Source of the DNA: Bacteroidales bacterium UBA2712
GTDB lineage: Bacteria > Bacteroidota > Bacteroidia > Bacteroidales > Paludibacteraceae
DNA: 64,000 bases
Direction of reading: 5' to 3'
Assembly: GCA_002354055.1 (NCBI GenBank)
Contig: DEKW01000005.1
Span: 1 to 64,000, forward strand
The notes under the pieces were generated by a model that worked only from the letters and a program-made list of their open reading frames with translations, made no database searches and had not been told where the DNA came from. Position 1 is the stretch's first letter; each line of letters begins with the position of its first letter. A program made the translations under genes and the position numbers. Of this stretch, positions 40,813 through 47,750 are shown piece after piece.

Positions 40813-42979
40813 GATAGCCTATCGCGAAATGGAAGGTCATATCATCTTTCCATCCCAAGCCGTTCTTCGCGGTGCGCCATTGTTTGCCTTCGGCGATACG
40901 GCTCGGGTCGTGCAGCTTCACACCGAAATCGACACGGAAGATGAGGATCGACAGGTCAAATCGTACGCCTACGCCGTAGCTCCAGGCGATCTGTTTGTAA
41001 AACTCATCAAAGAGGAACGCACCGCCGGGCTGCTCGTCGTATTCGCGGATGGTCCAGATGTTTCCTGCATCCAGGAACGCCGCTAACTCCAGGAAGGTCA
41101 GCACTTTGTACCGGTACTCGATATTCATATCCAGCCGGATGTCTCCTGCCTGTTTGTCATAGACGAGCGAACTGCCGTTGCCGCGGAAGGTACCGGGTCC
41201 TAAGGTGCGTGCCTGCCATCCGCGGATACCGTTGGCTCCTCCGCCGAAATAGCGTTTCTGGAACGGCACCACCTCGGAGTTCAGGTACGGCACGATAGCA
41301 CCGATACCGATATGGCCGACCAGATGGTGCTTGGGGGTGATGATGCCGTGGTAGGTGAAGTTGATATCGCCTTTGGCATATTGCGCAAAGGGAATCCGCC
41401 AGAGCATGTACGACCCGTCGTCGTTCTTCTGGAATCCCGCGGCGGCGCTCAGGCCGTATAAGGCATTACCGGCAGTCTCTGCGTACAGCGACAGCTGCAG
41501 GTACGAGCGATTCGGGTTGCGTGCATTGAAAGTGGTGAAGGTGCCGGTGTAGCTCCAATCGAGAATAAAATGGTTCTCGTAACTGGCTTTGAGTACCGAC
41601 GAGCGGTCCATGAACTCTTTCTTGAACTGCTCGGACACCCAAGGCAGGTAGATATAGTTGATGTCGATGAGGTTGAACTGATGAGTCCACCGGCTGCCGG
41701 GGCGGCGGGGGATGATATAACTCAGACCGGCGTTGGCAATCGTGCGGGTATATTCGTCCGGCCGCTGCTGGTAGTTATAGGCGATGTTCACCTTCACGTT
41801 GGAGGGGAAGAGCAGACCCGCTTCTGCTTTCGCCTCGATAGCCCTTCCGCCGTTGGCGCGCCACTCGTACGAGGCGCGCGCGCCGAGAGTCAGCACTTCG
41901 GCTCCCTTGAAGATATTCTTGTTGCTGTAGTTAACTCCTGCTGCTATACCCCAGTCACCGGCGGAGTAGGTACCTTCTACCTCTGCTGCGACGGAGTTGA
42001 GGCGTCCGCGCGAGACGGTGATGGAGCAGTCCAAGAGCGTGTCGCCCACCGGCGTGAAGGCTATATCTACGTACTTGACAGGCGCTAACGCGTTCATGCG
42101 CGCGTACGTACGTTCTACTCTCCACTCCGCATAGCGTTCCCCCTCTTTGATGCGGCAGGCGCGACGAAGCGCACTCTGACGAAGGAAGGGCTTGTCCATC
42201 TTGTAACTCACCTCGCGGATATAATACTGCTTGCGTAGCTGCGCCAGCGCTGCGCTGTCCAGGTGTTCCACGAACGGCGCCGGATGGATGCGGATATCCA
42301 CTTCGTGGGAGTTAAGCGAACTATCTGCAGTAAACTCCAACATCGATTTCTCAAAATAGAAATACCCTCTGTTTCGAAGTGCCGTAGCGATACGCGCGCG
42401 CTCTTCGTCCATCGTGGCGGTGGAGAACTGCGCACCTTCTTTGATCAAACATCGCTCGTTGGTAGCGATGGCACGAACGGCTTCATTGGGGATATCGACC
42501 TCGTACCGGCGTATCGTATAGGGCTGATGCGCCGTGACGAGATAGGTGAGGTTGACCTTACGTTTCTTGATAGTGACGGAGGTGTCCACCTCAGCTTGGA
42601 AATAACCCATGTTATTCATCTGCTGGCGCAGCTGCTGCATGCTGATCTCCGTCAGCTCCGGGTCATACACCACCGGCGCTTCGCCCATCTTCTTCGCGTT
42701 GCGTGCCAGCCGTTGGTTAGCTTTGGTGGTCGTGTCCAAGGGCGCGGTGTTATAGATGTCGAGTTGTAACTTCCAGAACCCGAGGATCTCTGTGTTCTGA
42801 CGCTGGCGGAGGTAGTTCCGCAACTCCGAAGTGTTAACTTTCTTGTCATCTACGCATTTGACCTGCGCTTTGTTGAGCAGGTACTTGCCCTCCGGCACAA
42901 ATTTCGTGGCATTACACGACGATAAGACGATACATAGTATCATCCCCCATACGCTATATATCCATCTTCCGCCGTACAC
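40805..42979 (-). CDS. TamL-like BamA-superfamily outer-membrane lipoprotein
   Basis: 724 residues from a GTG at 42979; an ATG at 42943 is an alternative but leaves a very short signal. Lipobox CIVLSSC, then N-A-T-K-F-V-P-E-G-K-Y-L-L, the typical TamL mature start. POTRA-type domains at about 35-350 (YTIRRYEVDIP, YYIREVSYKMDKPF) and a 16-strand barrel, with the loop-6 motif GGANGIRGWQ. Ends IGYPF with the aromatic BAM signal. TamL replaces TamA in Bacteroidota outer-membrane assembly. First gene of the operon with rnhB, sppA, lpxK, msbA and mnmA. Confidence 0.93.
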   Translation of the reverse strand: MYGGRWIYSVWGMILCIVLSSCNATKFVPEGKYLLNKAQVKCVDDKKVNTSELRNYLRQRQNTEILGFWKLQLDIYNTAPLDTTTKANQRLARNAKKMGEAPVVYDPELTEISMQQLRQQMNNMGYFQAEVDTSVTIKKRKVNLTYLVTAHQPYTIRRYEVDIPNEAVRAIATNERCLIKEGAQFSTATMDEERARIATALRNRGYFYFEKSMLEFTADSSLNSHEVDIRIHPAPFVEHLDSAALAQLRKQYYIREVSYKMDKPFLRQSALRRACRIKEGERYAEWRVERTYARMNALAPVKYVDIAFTPVGDTLLDCSITVSRGRLNSVAAEVEGTYSAGDWGIAAGVNYSNKNIFKGAEVLTLGARASYEWRANGGRAIEAKAEAGLLFPSNVKVNIAYNYQQRPDEYTRTIANAGLSYIIPRRPGSRWTHQFNLIDINYIYLPWVSEQFKKEFMDRSSVLKASYENHFILDWSYTGTFTTFNARNPNRSYLQLSLYAETAGNALYGLSAAAGFQKNDDGSYMLWRIPFAQYAKGDINFTYHGIITPKHHLVGHIGIGAIVPYLNSEVVPFQKRYFGGGANGIRGWQARTLGPGTFRGNGSSLVYDKQAGDIRLDMNIEYRYKVLTFLELAAFLDAGNIWTIREYDEQPGGAFLFDEFYKQIAWSYGVGVRFDLSILIFRVDFGVKLHDPSRIAEGKQWRTAKNGLGWKDDMTFHFAIGYPF

Positions 42980-43002
42980 TTTACACCATACACCATTATT
43001 CG
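42975..43002. repeat. Heptamer array at the tamL 5' end
   Basis: TACACTT-TACACCA-TACACCA-TTATTCG; the candidate GTG start (42977-42979) lies in the first unit. Confidence 0.75.
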
Positions 43003-43006
43003 CGCT

Positions 43007-43038
43007 GCAAAGTTACTGTTTTTTTTTGAGATTCACAA
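43007..43038 (-). promoter_or_regulatory. Promoter of the tamL operon
   Basis: Minus strand: TTG (43036-43038), 20 bases, TAACTTTGC (43007-43015). Confidence 0.85.
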
Positions 43039-43054
43039 GAAAAAAGTACATTTT

Positions 43055-43087
43055 TTTGTATATGTCCGAAGATTTTCGTAATTTTGC
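43055..43087 (+). promoter_or_regulatory. Promoter of the trmH-type gene
   Basis: TTTG (43055-43058), 20 bases, TAATTTTGC (43079-43087). The TTG inside the -7 box would open a longer reading frame; the true start is the ATG at 43105. Confidence 0.85.
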
Positions 43088-43104
43088 AGCGAAATTCAGT
43101 ACTA

Positions 43105-43980
43105 ATGGAGAAAATAAGCAAAGCACAGGTGAAGTTCGTGCGGTCGCTGCAGCTTAAGAAGGTGCGTGACGCAGAGGGACTGTTCGTCGCCGAAGGCGAG
43201 AAATGCGTGGAGGAGCTGCGCCGCGGCTTCGAGCTCGTGTATTATATACAGACCGGCCTGCGGCCTGATAGAATACAGACCGGCCTACGGCCTGATAAAA
43301 TACTTCTTGCTACGTCGGCAGAGATAGAGCAGATGTCATCGCTGAAGACACCGCAAGGGGTGATAGGGGTGTTTAAGAAGAATGGTGGATTGATGAATGG
43401 TGACGCGGCAAAGCCGCTTAATGGTGGAATGATGCAGGACGATCTGATTCTTGTGCTGGATGGGGTGCAGGACCCGGGGAACTTAGGGACGATTATCCGT
43501 ACCTGCGACTGGTTCGGCGTGCATGAGATTGTGTGCTCGAAGGACACCGCCGACTGCTATAACCCCAAGGTCGTACAAGCGACGATGGGAGCTTTGGCAC
43601 GAGTGAAGGTGCGGTACCTCGATCTGCCGCAATGGCTGGAGGGAATCAGGAATCAGGAGTCAGGAATCAGGATTTATGGCACACTACTGGATGGAAAGAA
43701 TATGTACGAGGTGTTAGGGAATGGTGGATTGATGAATGGTGACGCGGCAAAGCCGCTTAATGGTGGATTGACGCAGACCGGCCTGTGGCCTGACAGAGTA
43801 CAGACTATCATTATTATGGGTAATGAGGGGAACGGGATCTCGGCAGAGGTGCGGAAGTTCATCACCGACCCGATCTATATACCTACTTATCCAAACAAAG
43901 AGACCTCCGACGTGGTCGAAAGTCTCAATGTATCTATCGCTACCGCCATTGTCTTGGCGGAGTTCCGGCGCCCGCGTTAA
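43105..43980 (+). CDS. TrmH/SpoU-family RNA 2'-O-methyltransferase with many repeat insertions
   Basis: 291 residues from the ATG at 43105. Substrate-binding domain (KAQVKFVRSLQLKKVRD, LFVAEGEKCVEEL) and knotted SPOUT domain: DGVQDPGNLGTIIRTCDWFG (motif 1), IIIMGNEGNGIS (motif 2) and SLNVSIATAIVLAEF (motif 3). It methylates ribose in rRNA or tRNA. The coding sequence holds CGGTCT-type repeats at 43247 and 43775, a CAGGAAT heptamer array at 43642, and two identical 48-base segments at 43381 and 43720. All are in frame in loops. The stop overlaps that of thrS. Confidence 0.93.
   Translation: MEKISKAQVKFVRSLQLKKVRDAEGLFVAEGEKCVEELRRGFELVYYIQTGLRPDRIQTGLRPDKILLATSAEIEQMSSLKTPQGVIGVFKKNGGLMNGDAAKPLNGGMMQDDLILVLDGVQDPGNLGTIIRTCDWFGVHEIVCSKDTADCYNPKVVQATMGALARVKVRYLDLPQWLEGIRNQESGIRIYGTLLDGKNMYEVLGNGGLMNGDAAKPLNGGLTQTGLWPDRVQTIIIMGNEGNGISAEVRKFITDPIYIPTYPNKETSDVVESLNVSIATAIVLAEFRRPR
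43247..43303 (+). repeat. CGGTCT-type repeat in the trmH-type gene
   Basis: Two 27-base units: ATACAGACCG-GCCTGCGGC-CTGATAGA and ATACAGACCG-GCCTACGGC-CTGATAAA. AGACCG at 43250 and 43277. Codes IQTGLRPDRIQTGLRPDK in frame. Confidence 0.9.
43381..43428 (+). repeat. 48-base repeat, copy 1, in the trmH-type gene
   Basis: Identical to 43720-43767. Starts AATGGTGGATTGATG, centre hairpin GCGGC-AAA-GCCGC. Codes NGGLMNGDAAKPLNGG. Confidence 0.95.
43642..43676 (+). repeat. Heptamer array GGAATCA in the trmH-type gene
   Basis: GGAATCA-GGAATCA-GGAGTCA-GGAATCA-GGATTTA; codes IRNQESGIRIY. Same word family as 29748-29782. Confidence 0.9.
43720..43767 (+). repeat. 48-base repeat, copy 2, in the trmH-type gene
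   Basis: Exact copy of 43381-43428, 339 bases away (113 codons), so both are read in the same frame. Confidence 0.95.
43775..43806 (+). repeat. CGGTCT-type unit in the trmH-type gene
   Basis: AGACCG-GCCTGTGGC-CTGACAGAGTACAGAC; third copy of the unit seen at 43247, coding TGLWPDRVQT. Confidence 0.8.
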
Positions 43981-45920
43981 TAGGCACTCATTTGTTGTTT
44001 AACGGTCTCGTTGATGAAGTCTGCGAACTCCTGGATGGTCATGGAGCCCTTCTCCTCAGCGCCCTGCTGGCGAACGGAGACGAGTCCTTGCTCCGCCTCT
44101 TTCTCACCGACAATGAGCATGTACGGGATGCGTTTCAATTCGTTATCGCGGATCTTACGACCGAGTTTCTCATTGCGGTCATCGACGATGACGCGTACAT
44201 CCTGTTGCTCGAGAATCTCCTTTACTTTCCATGCGTACTCGTTGGATTTCTCGGAGATAGGCAACACGACTGCCTGATCCGGAGTGAGCCAGAGCGGGAA
44301 CTTACCAGCAGTATGCTCGATGAGGACGGCTACGAAACGCTCCATCGAACCAAACGGCGCACGGTGGATCATCACCGGACGGTGTTTCTGGTTGTCCTCA
44401 CCGGTATATTCCAGTTCGAAACGCTCCGGCAGGTTGTAGTCCACCTGAATCGTACCAAGTTGCCAGCGGCGTCCGAGGGCGTCTTTTACCATGAAGTCGA
44501 GTTTCGGACCATAGAAAGCCGCTTCGCCGGTCTCTTCGCGTGCGGGGAGGTTCATCTCCTTGCATGCCTCGCGGATAGCGTTCTCTGCGTGCTCCCAGAT
44601 CTCGTCGGAACCGACGTATTTCTCGTGGTTATTCGGATCACGAAGAGAGATCTGCGCCTCGTAGTTCTCGAAATTGAGCGCCTTGAAGATGATATTGATG
44701 ATCTCCATGACGCGGATGAACTCCTGCTTTACCTGGTCCTGACGGCAGAAGATATGCGCGTCATCTTGAGTAAAGGAACGCACGCGCGTGAGGCCATGGA
44801 GCTCACCCGACTGCTCGTACCGATAGACCGTACCGAACTCCGCGCAGCGGAAAGGCAGATCCTTGTAGCTCTTGGGGCTGTTCTTGTATATCGCACAGTG
44901 GTGCGGGCAGTTCATCGGCTTGAGCATATATACCTCACCTTCCTCCGGCGTGGTAATCGGCTGGAAGGAGTCCTTGCCGTAGTGATCCCAGTGACCGGAA
45001 GTCATATACAGCTGTTTGGAGCCGATATGCGGCGTGATGACCTGCTGGTAGCCGTAGCGTTTTTGGATCTTCTTCAGGAAATCCTCTAACCGCAGACGCA
45101 GGGCAGTACCCTTCGGCAGCCAGATCGGCAGACCCTTGCCGACCATGTCGGAGAACATAAAGAGCTCGAGCTCCTTACCGATCTTACGGTGGTCACGTTT
45201 CTTGGCTTCCTCTAAGAGCGCGAGGTACTCATCGAGCATCGCTTTCTTGGGGAAGGAGATACCGTAGATACGGGTCATCATCGGGCGTTTCTCATCGCCA
45301 CGCCAGTAAGCGGCGGAGCAGGAGAGCACCTTGACTGCCTTGATGGGTTCGGTCGAAAGGAGGTGCGGACCCTTACAGAGGTCGGTGAAAGCACCCTGGG
45401 TATAGGTAGAGATATGCCCGTCCTCCAACTCGGAGATCAGCTCGCATTTATACGTCTGCCCTTTGTCGCCAAAGGCCTTGAGGGCATCGGCTTTGGAGAT
45501 GGCGTTCTTTACTACTTGCTCTTTCTTCGCGCGGAGCTCCATCATCTTCGCCTCGATAGCGGGAAAATCGGTATCCTTGATAACCACTCCCTCGGGGGGC
45601 ATGACGTCGTAATAGAAACCGCTCTCGATAGCGGGTCCGATACCGAACTGGATACCCGGATAGAGTTCCTGCAGCGCCTCCGCCATGAGGTGGGACGAAG
45701 TATGCCAGAAGGCATGTTTCGCCTCCGCGTCGTCCCATTTATGCAACTTGATAGCCGCATCCCCGGTAATGGGGTAGTTGAGCTCTACGATTTGGTCATT
45801 GATACTTGCGCAGAGGATCTCTTGCGCCAGACGAGAGCTGATGCTCTCTGCTACTTGCAGCGGCGTGATGCCGCTCTCAAACTCACGGACTGAACCGTCC
45901 GGAAAAGAAATTTTAATCAT
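43977..45920 (-). CDS. thrS: Threonyl-tRNA synthetase
   Basis: 647 residues. TGS domain (IKISFPDGSVREFESGITPLQ, 1-62), editing domain with WHTSSHLMAEAL (HxxxH) and the CSAAYWRGDEKRPMMTRIYG block, class II catalytic core with LPKGTALRLRLEDFL (motif 1), RVRSFTQDDAHIFC (motif 2), GSMERFVAVLIEHTAG (motif 3), zinc-binding Cys/His in MNCPHHCAIYKNS, C-terminal anticodon-binding domain. Charges tRNA-Thr. Transcribed alone from 45987-46018; it converges on the trmH-type gene, with stop codons overlapping in TTAA. Confidence 0.98.
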   Translation of the reverse strand: MIKISFPDGSVREFESGITPLQVAESISSRLAQEILCASINDQIVELNYPITGDAAIKLHKWDDAEAKHAFWHTSSHLMAEALQELYPGIQFGIGPAIESGFYYDVMPPEGVVIKDTDFPAIEAKMMELRAKKEQVVKNAISKADALKAFGDKGQTYKCELISELEDGHISTYTQGAFTDLCKGPHLLSTEPIKAVKVLSCSAAYWRGDEKRPMMTRIYGISFPKKAMLDEYLALLEEAKKRDHRKIGKELELFMFSDMVGKGLPIWLPKGTALRLRLEDFLKKIQKRYGYQQVITPHIGSKQLYMTSGHWDHYGKDSFQPITTPEEGEVYMLKPMNCPHHCAIYKNSPKSYKDLPFRCAEFGTVYRYEQSGELHGLTRVRSFTQDDAHIFCRQDQVKQEFIRVMEIINIIFKALNFENYEAQISLRDPNNHEKYVGSDEIWEHAENAIREACKEMNLPAREETGEAAFYGPKLDFMVKDALGRRWQLGTIQVDYNLPERFELEYTGEDNQKHRPVMIHRAPFGSMERFVAVLIEHTAGKFPLWLTPDQAVVLPISEKSNEYAWKVKEILEQQDVRVIVDDRNEKLGRKIRDNELKRIPYMLIVGEKEAEQGLVSVRQQGAEEKGSMTIQEFADFINETVKQQMSAY

Positions 45921-45986
45921 ATATTAATAAACCTACAAATGTTTACGGTCGGCGAGCTGACAACTGCTCTTTGACCCAAATTCGGT

Positions 45987-46018
45987 GCAAAATTACTGCT
46001 TTTTTTTGACATACGCAA
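45987..46018 (-). promoter_or_regulatory. Promoter of thrS
   Basis: Minus strand: TTG (46016-46018), 20 bases, TAATTTTGC (45987-45995). Confidence 0.85.
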
Positions 46019-46065
46019 GCGTGTTTGCACTTTTCTCACTTTTTTAATAAATAAATGTTCTAAAA

Positions 46066-46097
46066 TTTGCACAAATGAAAAAAATGTAGTAATTTTG
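46066..46097 (+). promoter_or_regulatory. Promoter of the S1/P1 nuclease gene
   Basis: TTTG (46066-46069), 20 bases, TAATTTTG (46090-46097); the start codon follows eight bases later. Confidence 0.8.
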
Positions 46098-46105
46098 TCG
46101 CCGCT

Positions 46106-46912
46106 ATGAAAAATCGAATCTTTTTTGTATTACTCTGCCTCATCGGCATGAGCATGTATTCCGTCCCGGCATTCAGTTGGGGACAGGAGGGTCACCGGGT
46201 AATCGCGAAGATCGCGTATGACAATCTTACTCCGAAAGCGCGTAAGTCAGTAGATAAGATCCTCGGCAAACGGGGAATGATCTACTGGTCCAACTGGGCG
46301 GACGAGATCAAGAGCGATAATATCTACCCGCAAAGTATCAAAGACGGATGGCATTACCAGAACCTCGAGAGCGGACTCTCGGACTCGGCTATTGTCGCCA
46401 TGGTGATGGACTGTCCCAAGGTCAACGGCAGACTTTTCTCCGTGCACGACTCGCTCGTCTATAACATGGCGGCGGAGCGGGTTTATGACAGCAACCGGGA
46501 TCACACTCTGCGCTTTATCGTGCACCTCTCCGGCGATCTCTATTGCCCGATGCATATGGGGCGGAAAGAAGACCTGGGCGGCAATCTGATTCCGATGGAG
46601 TGGTTCGGCAAGCCGACCAATCTGCATGAGGTATGGGACGACAAGCTGATTGAGAGTCAGGGTTATTCGTACTCGGAGTACGCGCAGATCATCGAGGATA
46701 CGTACGCGCCCCTCAAACGCGAGATAGAGCAACGCTCGGAGGCACAACTGCTGCTGGATAACTACCATTTTACGGAGTCGATCTATGCGTATCAGCAGGT
46801 ATGGGACGGAAATACGTACCACTATATCTACACCTGGCACGAGCTGATGGAGAAACAGCTGTATGTAGCCGGTATCCGTCTCGCGAAACTGCTGAACGAG
46901 ATGTTTCAATAA
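46106..46912 (+). CDS. S1/P1-type secreted zinc nuclease
   Basis: 268 residues with signal peptide cleaved before the catalytic N-terminal Trp (PAFS|WGQEGHRVIAKIA). Zinc ligands of the family are visible: W25 and His of GHR, Asp of SNWADEIK, His of WHYQN, FIVHLSGDLYCPMHMG with its two His and Asp, and NLHEVWDD. Cleaves single-stranded DNA or RNA in the periplasm or outside; likely nutrient scavenging. It is followed after 27 bases by the DUF5020 gene, whose relatives resemble nucleoside channels, so the pair could degrade nucleic acid and admit the products. Confidence 0.94.
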   Translation: MKNRIFFVLLCLIGMSMYSVPAFSWGQEGHRVIAKIAYDNLTPKARKSVDKILGKRGMIYWSNWADEIKSDNIYPQSIKDGWHYQNLESGLSDSAIVAMVMDCPKVNGRLFSVHDSLVYNMAAERVYDSNRDHTLRFIVHLSGDLYCPMHMGRKEDLGGNLIPMEWFGKPTNLHEVWDDKLIESQGYSYSEYAQIIEDTYAPLKREIEQRSEAQLLLDNYHFTESIYAYQQVWDGNTYHYIYTWHELMEKQLYVAGIRLAKLLNEMFQ

Positions 46913-46939
46913 AACCATCATTTCTGGGGAGGGCTGAAC

Positions 46940-47740
46940 GTGAAGAAGCCTCTTGTCATAGGATTATGCGCGGTCGCGATGGCAGCGCAGGCGGGCACGA
47001 ATATCCAGATCTTTTACGATTTCGGATCGCTCAATACCGCGTGTTATAACCAGCGTACGAACCGCGTGACGACGACTGTGGAGCTCTTCTATCCGGATAA
47101 ATGGGGTAGTACGTTTGCTTTTATTGATCTGGATTATAACATCCATCCGTCCGACCCGAAGAACACACCTTTTCAGGGGTATTTCGAGATTGCGCGATGC
47201 CTTAATTTCTGGCAACAGACGCCCGTCAAGGATTTGAGTGTGCAGGTGGAGTACAACGGCGGTTTGGGGTTGTATAAGGACCCGTTTGGCGACCTTCGCG
47301 GTTACGGCATCGAGCACGCTGCGTTAGTGGGACTGAACTACTGTCTGCACACGGCGGATTACAAGAATATCTTCAATCTCGAGTTGCTGTACAAATATAT
47401 CGTTGATGACTATAACAAGCTGCGTAATAATGTGCCGTTGCAGTTCACCTTCGTCTGGGGATGCGATGACTTCTGTACCGCGCCCGGACTCCGTTTCTCG
47501 GGGTTCTTGGATATATGGGGTCAGAAACTGTTGGTTCCCGATTATCAGCAAGGCACGATCACGGATCCGACGAAGCAGTCGTTCGTCTTCATCTCCGAAC
47601 CGCAGTTATGGTATAACGTAGGGAGATGGTTCGGCTGCCCGAACCTGAATATCGGTACGGAGATCGAGTTCAGTTATAACTTCGCCGGCAAGGGTTTTAT
47701 GTGCAACCCGTGTCTAGGTATCAAGTGGTGCTTTGATTAA
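46940..47740 (+). CDS. DUF5020-family outer-membrane channel-like protein
   Basis: 266 residues from a GTG start at 46940. Signal peptide (LVIGLCAVAMAAQAG), then alternating amphipathic strands rich in aromatic residues (NIQIFYDFG, STFAFIDLDYNI, GYFEIARCLNFW, VEYNGGLGLY, PCLGIKWCFD), consistent with a 12-strand Tsx-like barrel. Bacteroidota homologues are annotated DUF5020. Contains several cysteines (GCDDFCTAPG, CNPCLGIKWC), uncommon for an outer-membrane barrel. Its position after a nuclease suggests nucleoside uptake, but this is inference. Confidence 0.8.
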   Translation: MKKPLVIGLCAVAMAAQAGTNIQIFYDFGSLNTACYNQRTNRVTTTVELFYPDKWGSTFAFIDLDYNIHPSDPKNTPFQGYFEIARCLNFWQQTPVKDLSVQVEYNGGLGLYKDPFGDLRGYGIEHAALVGLNYCLHTADYKNIFNLELLYKYIVDDYNKLRNNVPLQFTFVWGCDDFCTAPGLRFSGFLDIWGQKLLVPDYQQGTITDPTKQSFVFISEPQLWYNVGRWFGCPNLNIGTEIEFSYNFAGKGFMCNPCLGIKWCFD

Positions 47741-47750
47741 ATTTCAGAAT

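Noticed and set aside
43084..43104. TTG start for the trmH-type gene
   Set aside because: Lies in the -7 box; the ATG at 43105 opens the conserved N-terminus.
43992..45089. 365-residue open frame on the plus strand
   Set aside because: Shadow of thrS, whose motifs are all intact on the minus strand.
43977..46020. T-box or riboswitch in front of thrS
   Set aside because: The leader between promoter and start is only about 65 bases and shows no specifier loop or antiterminator.
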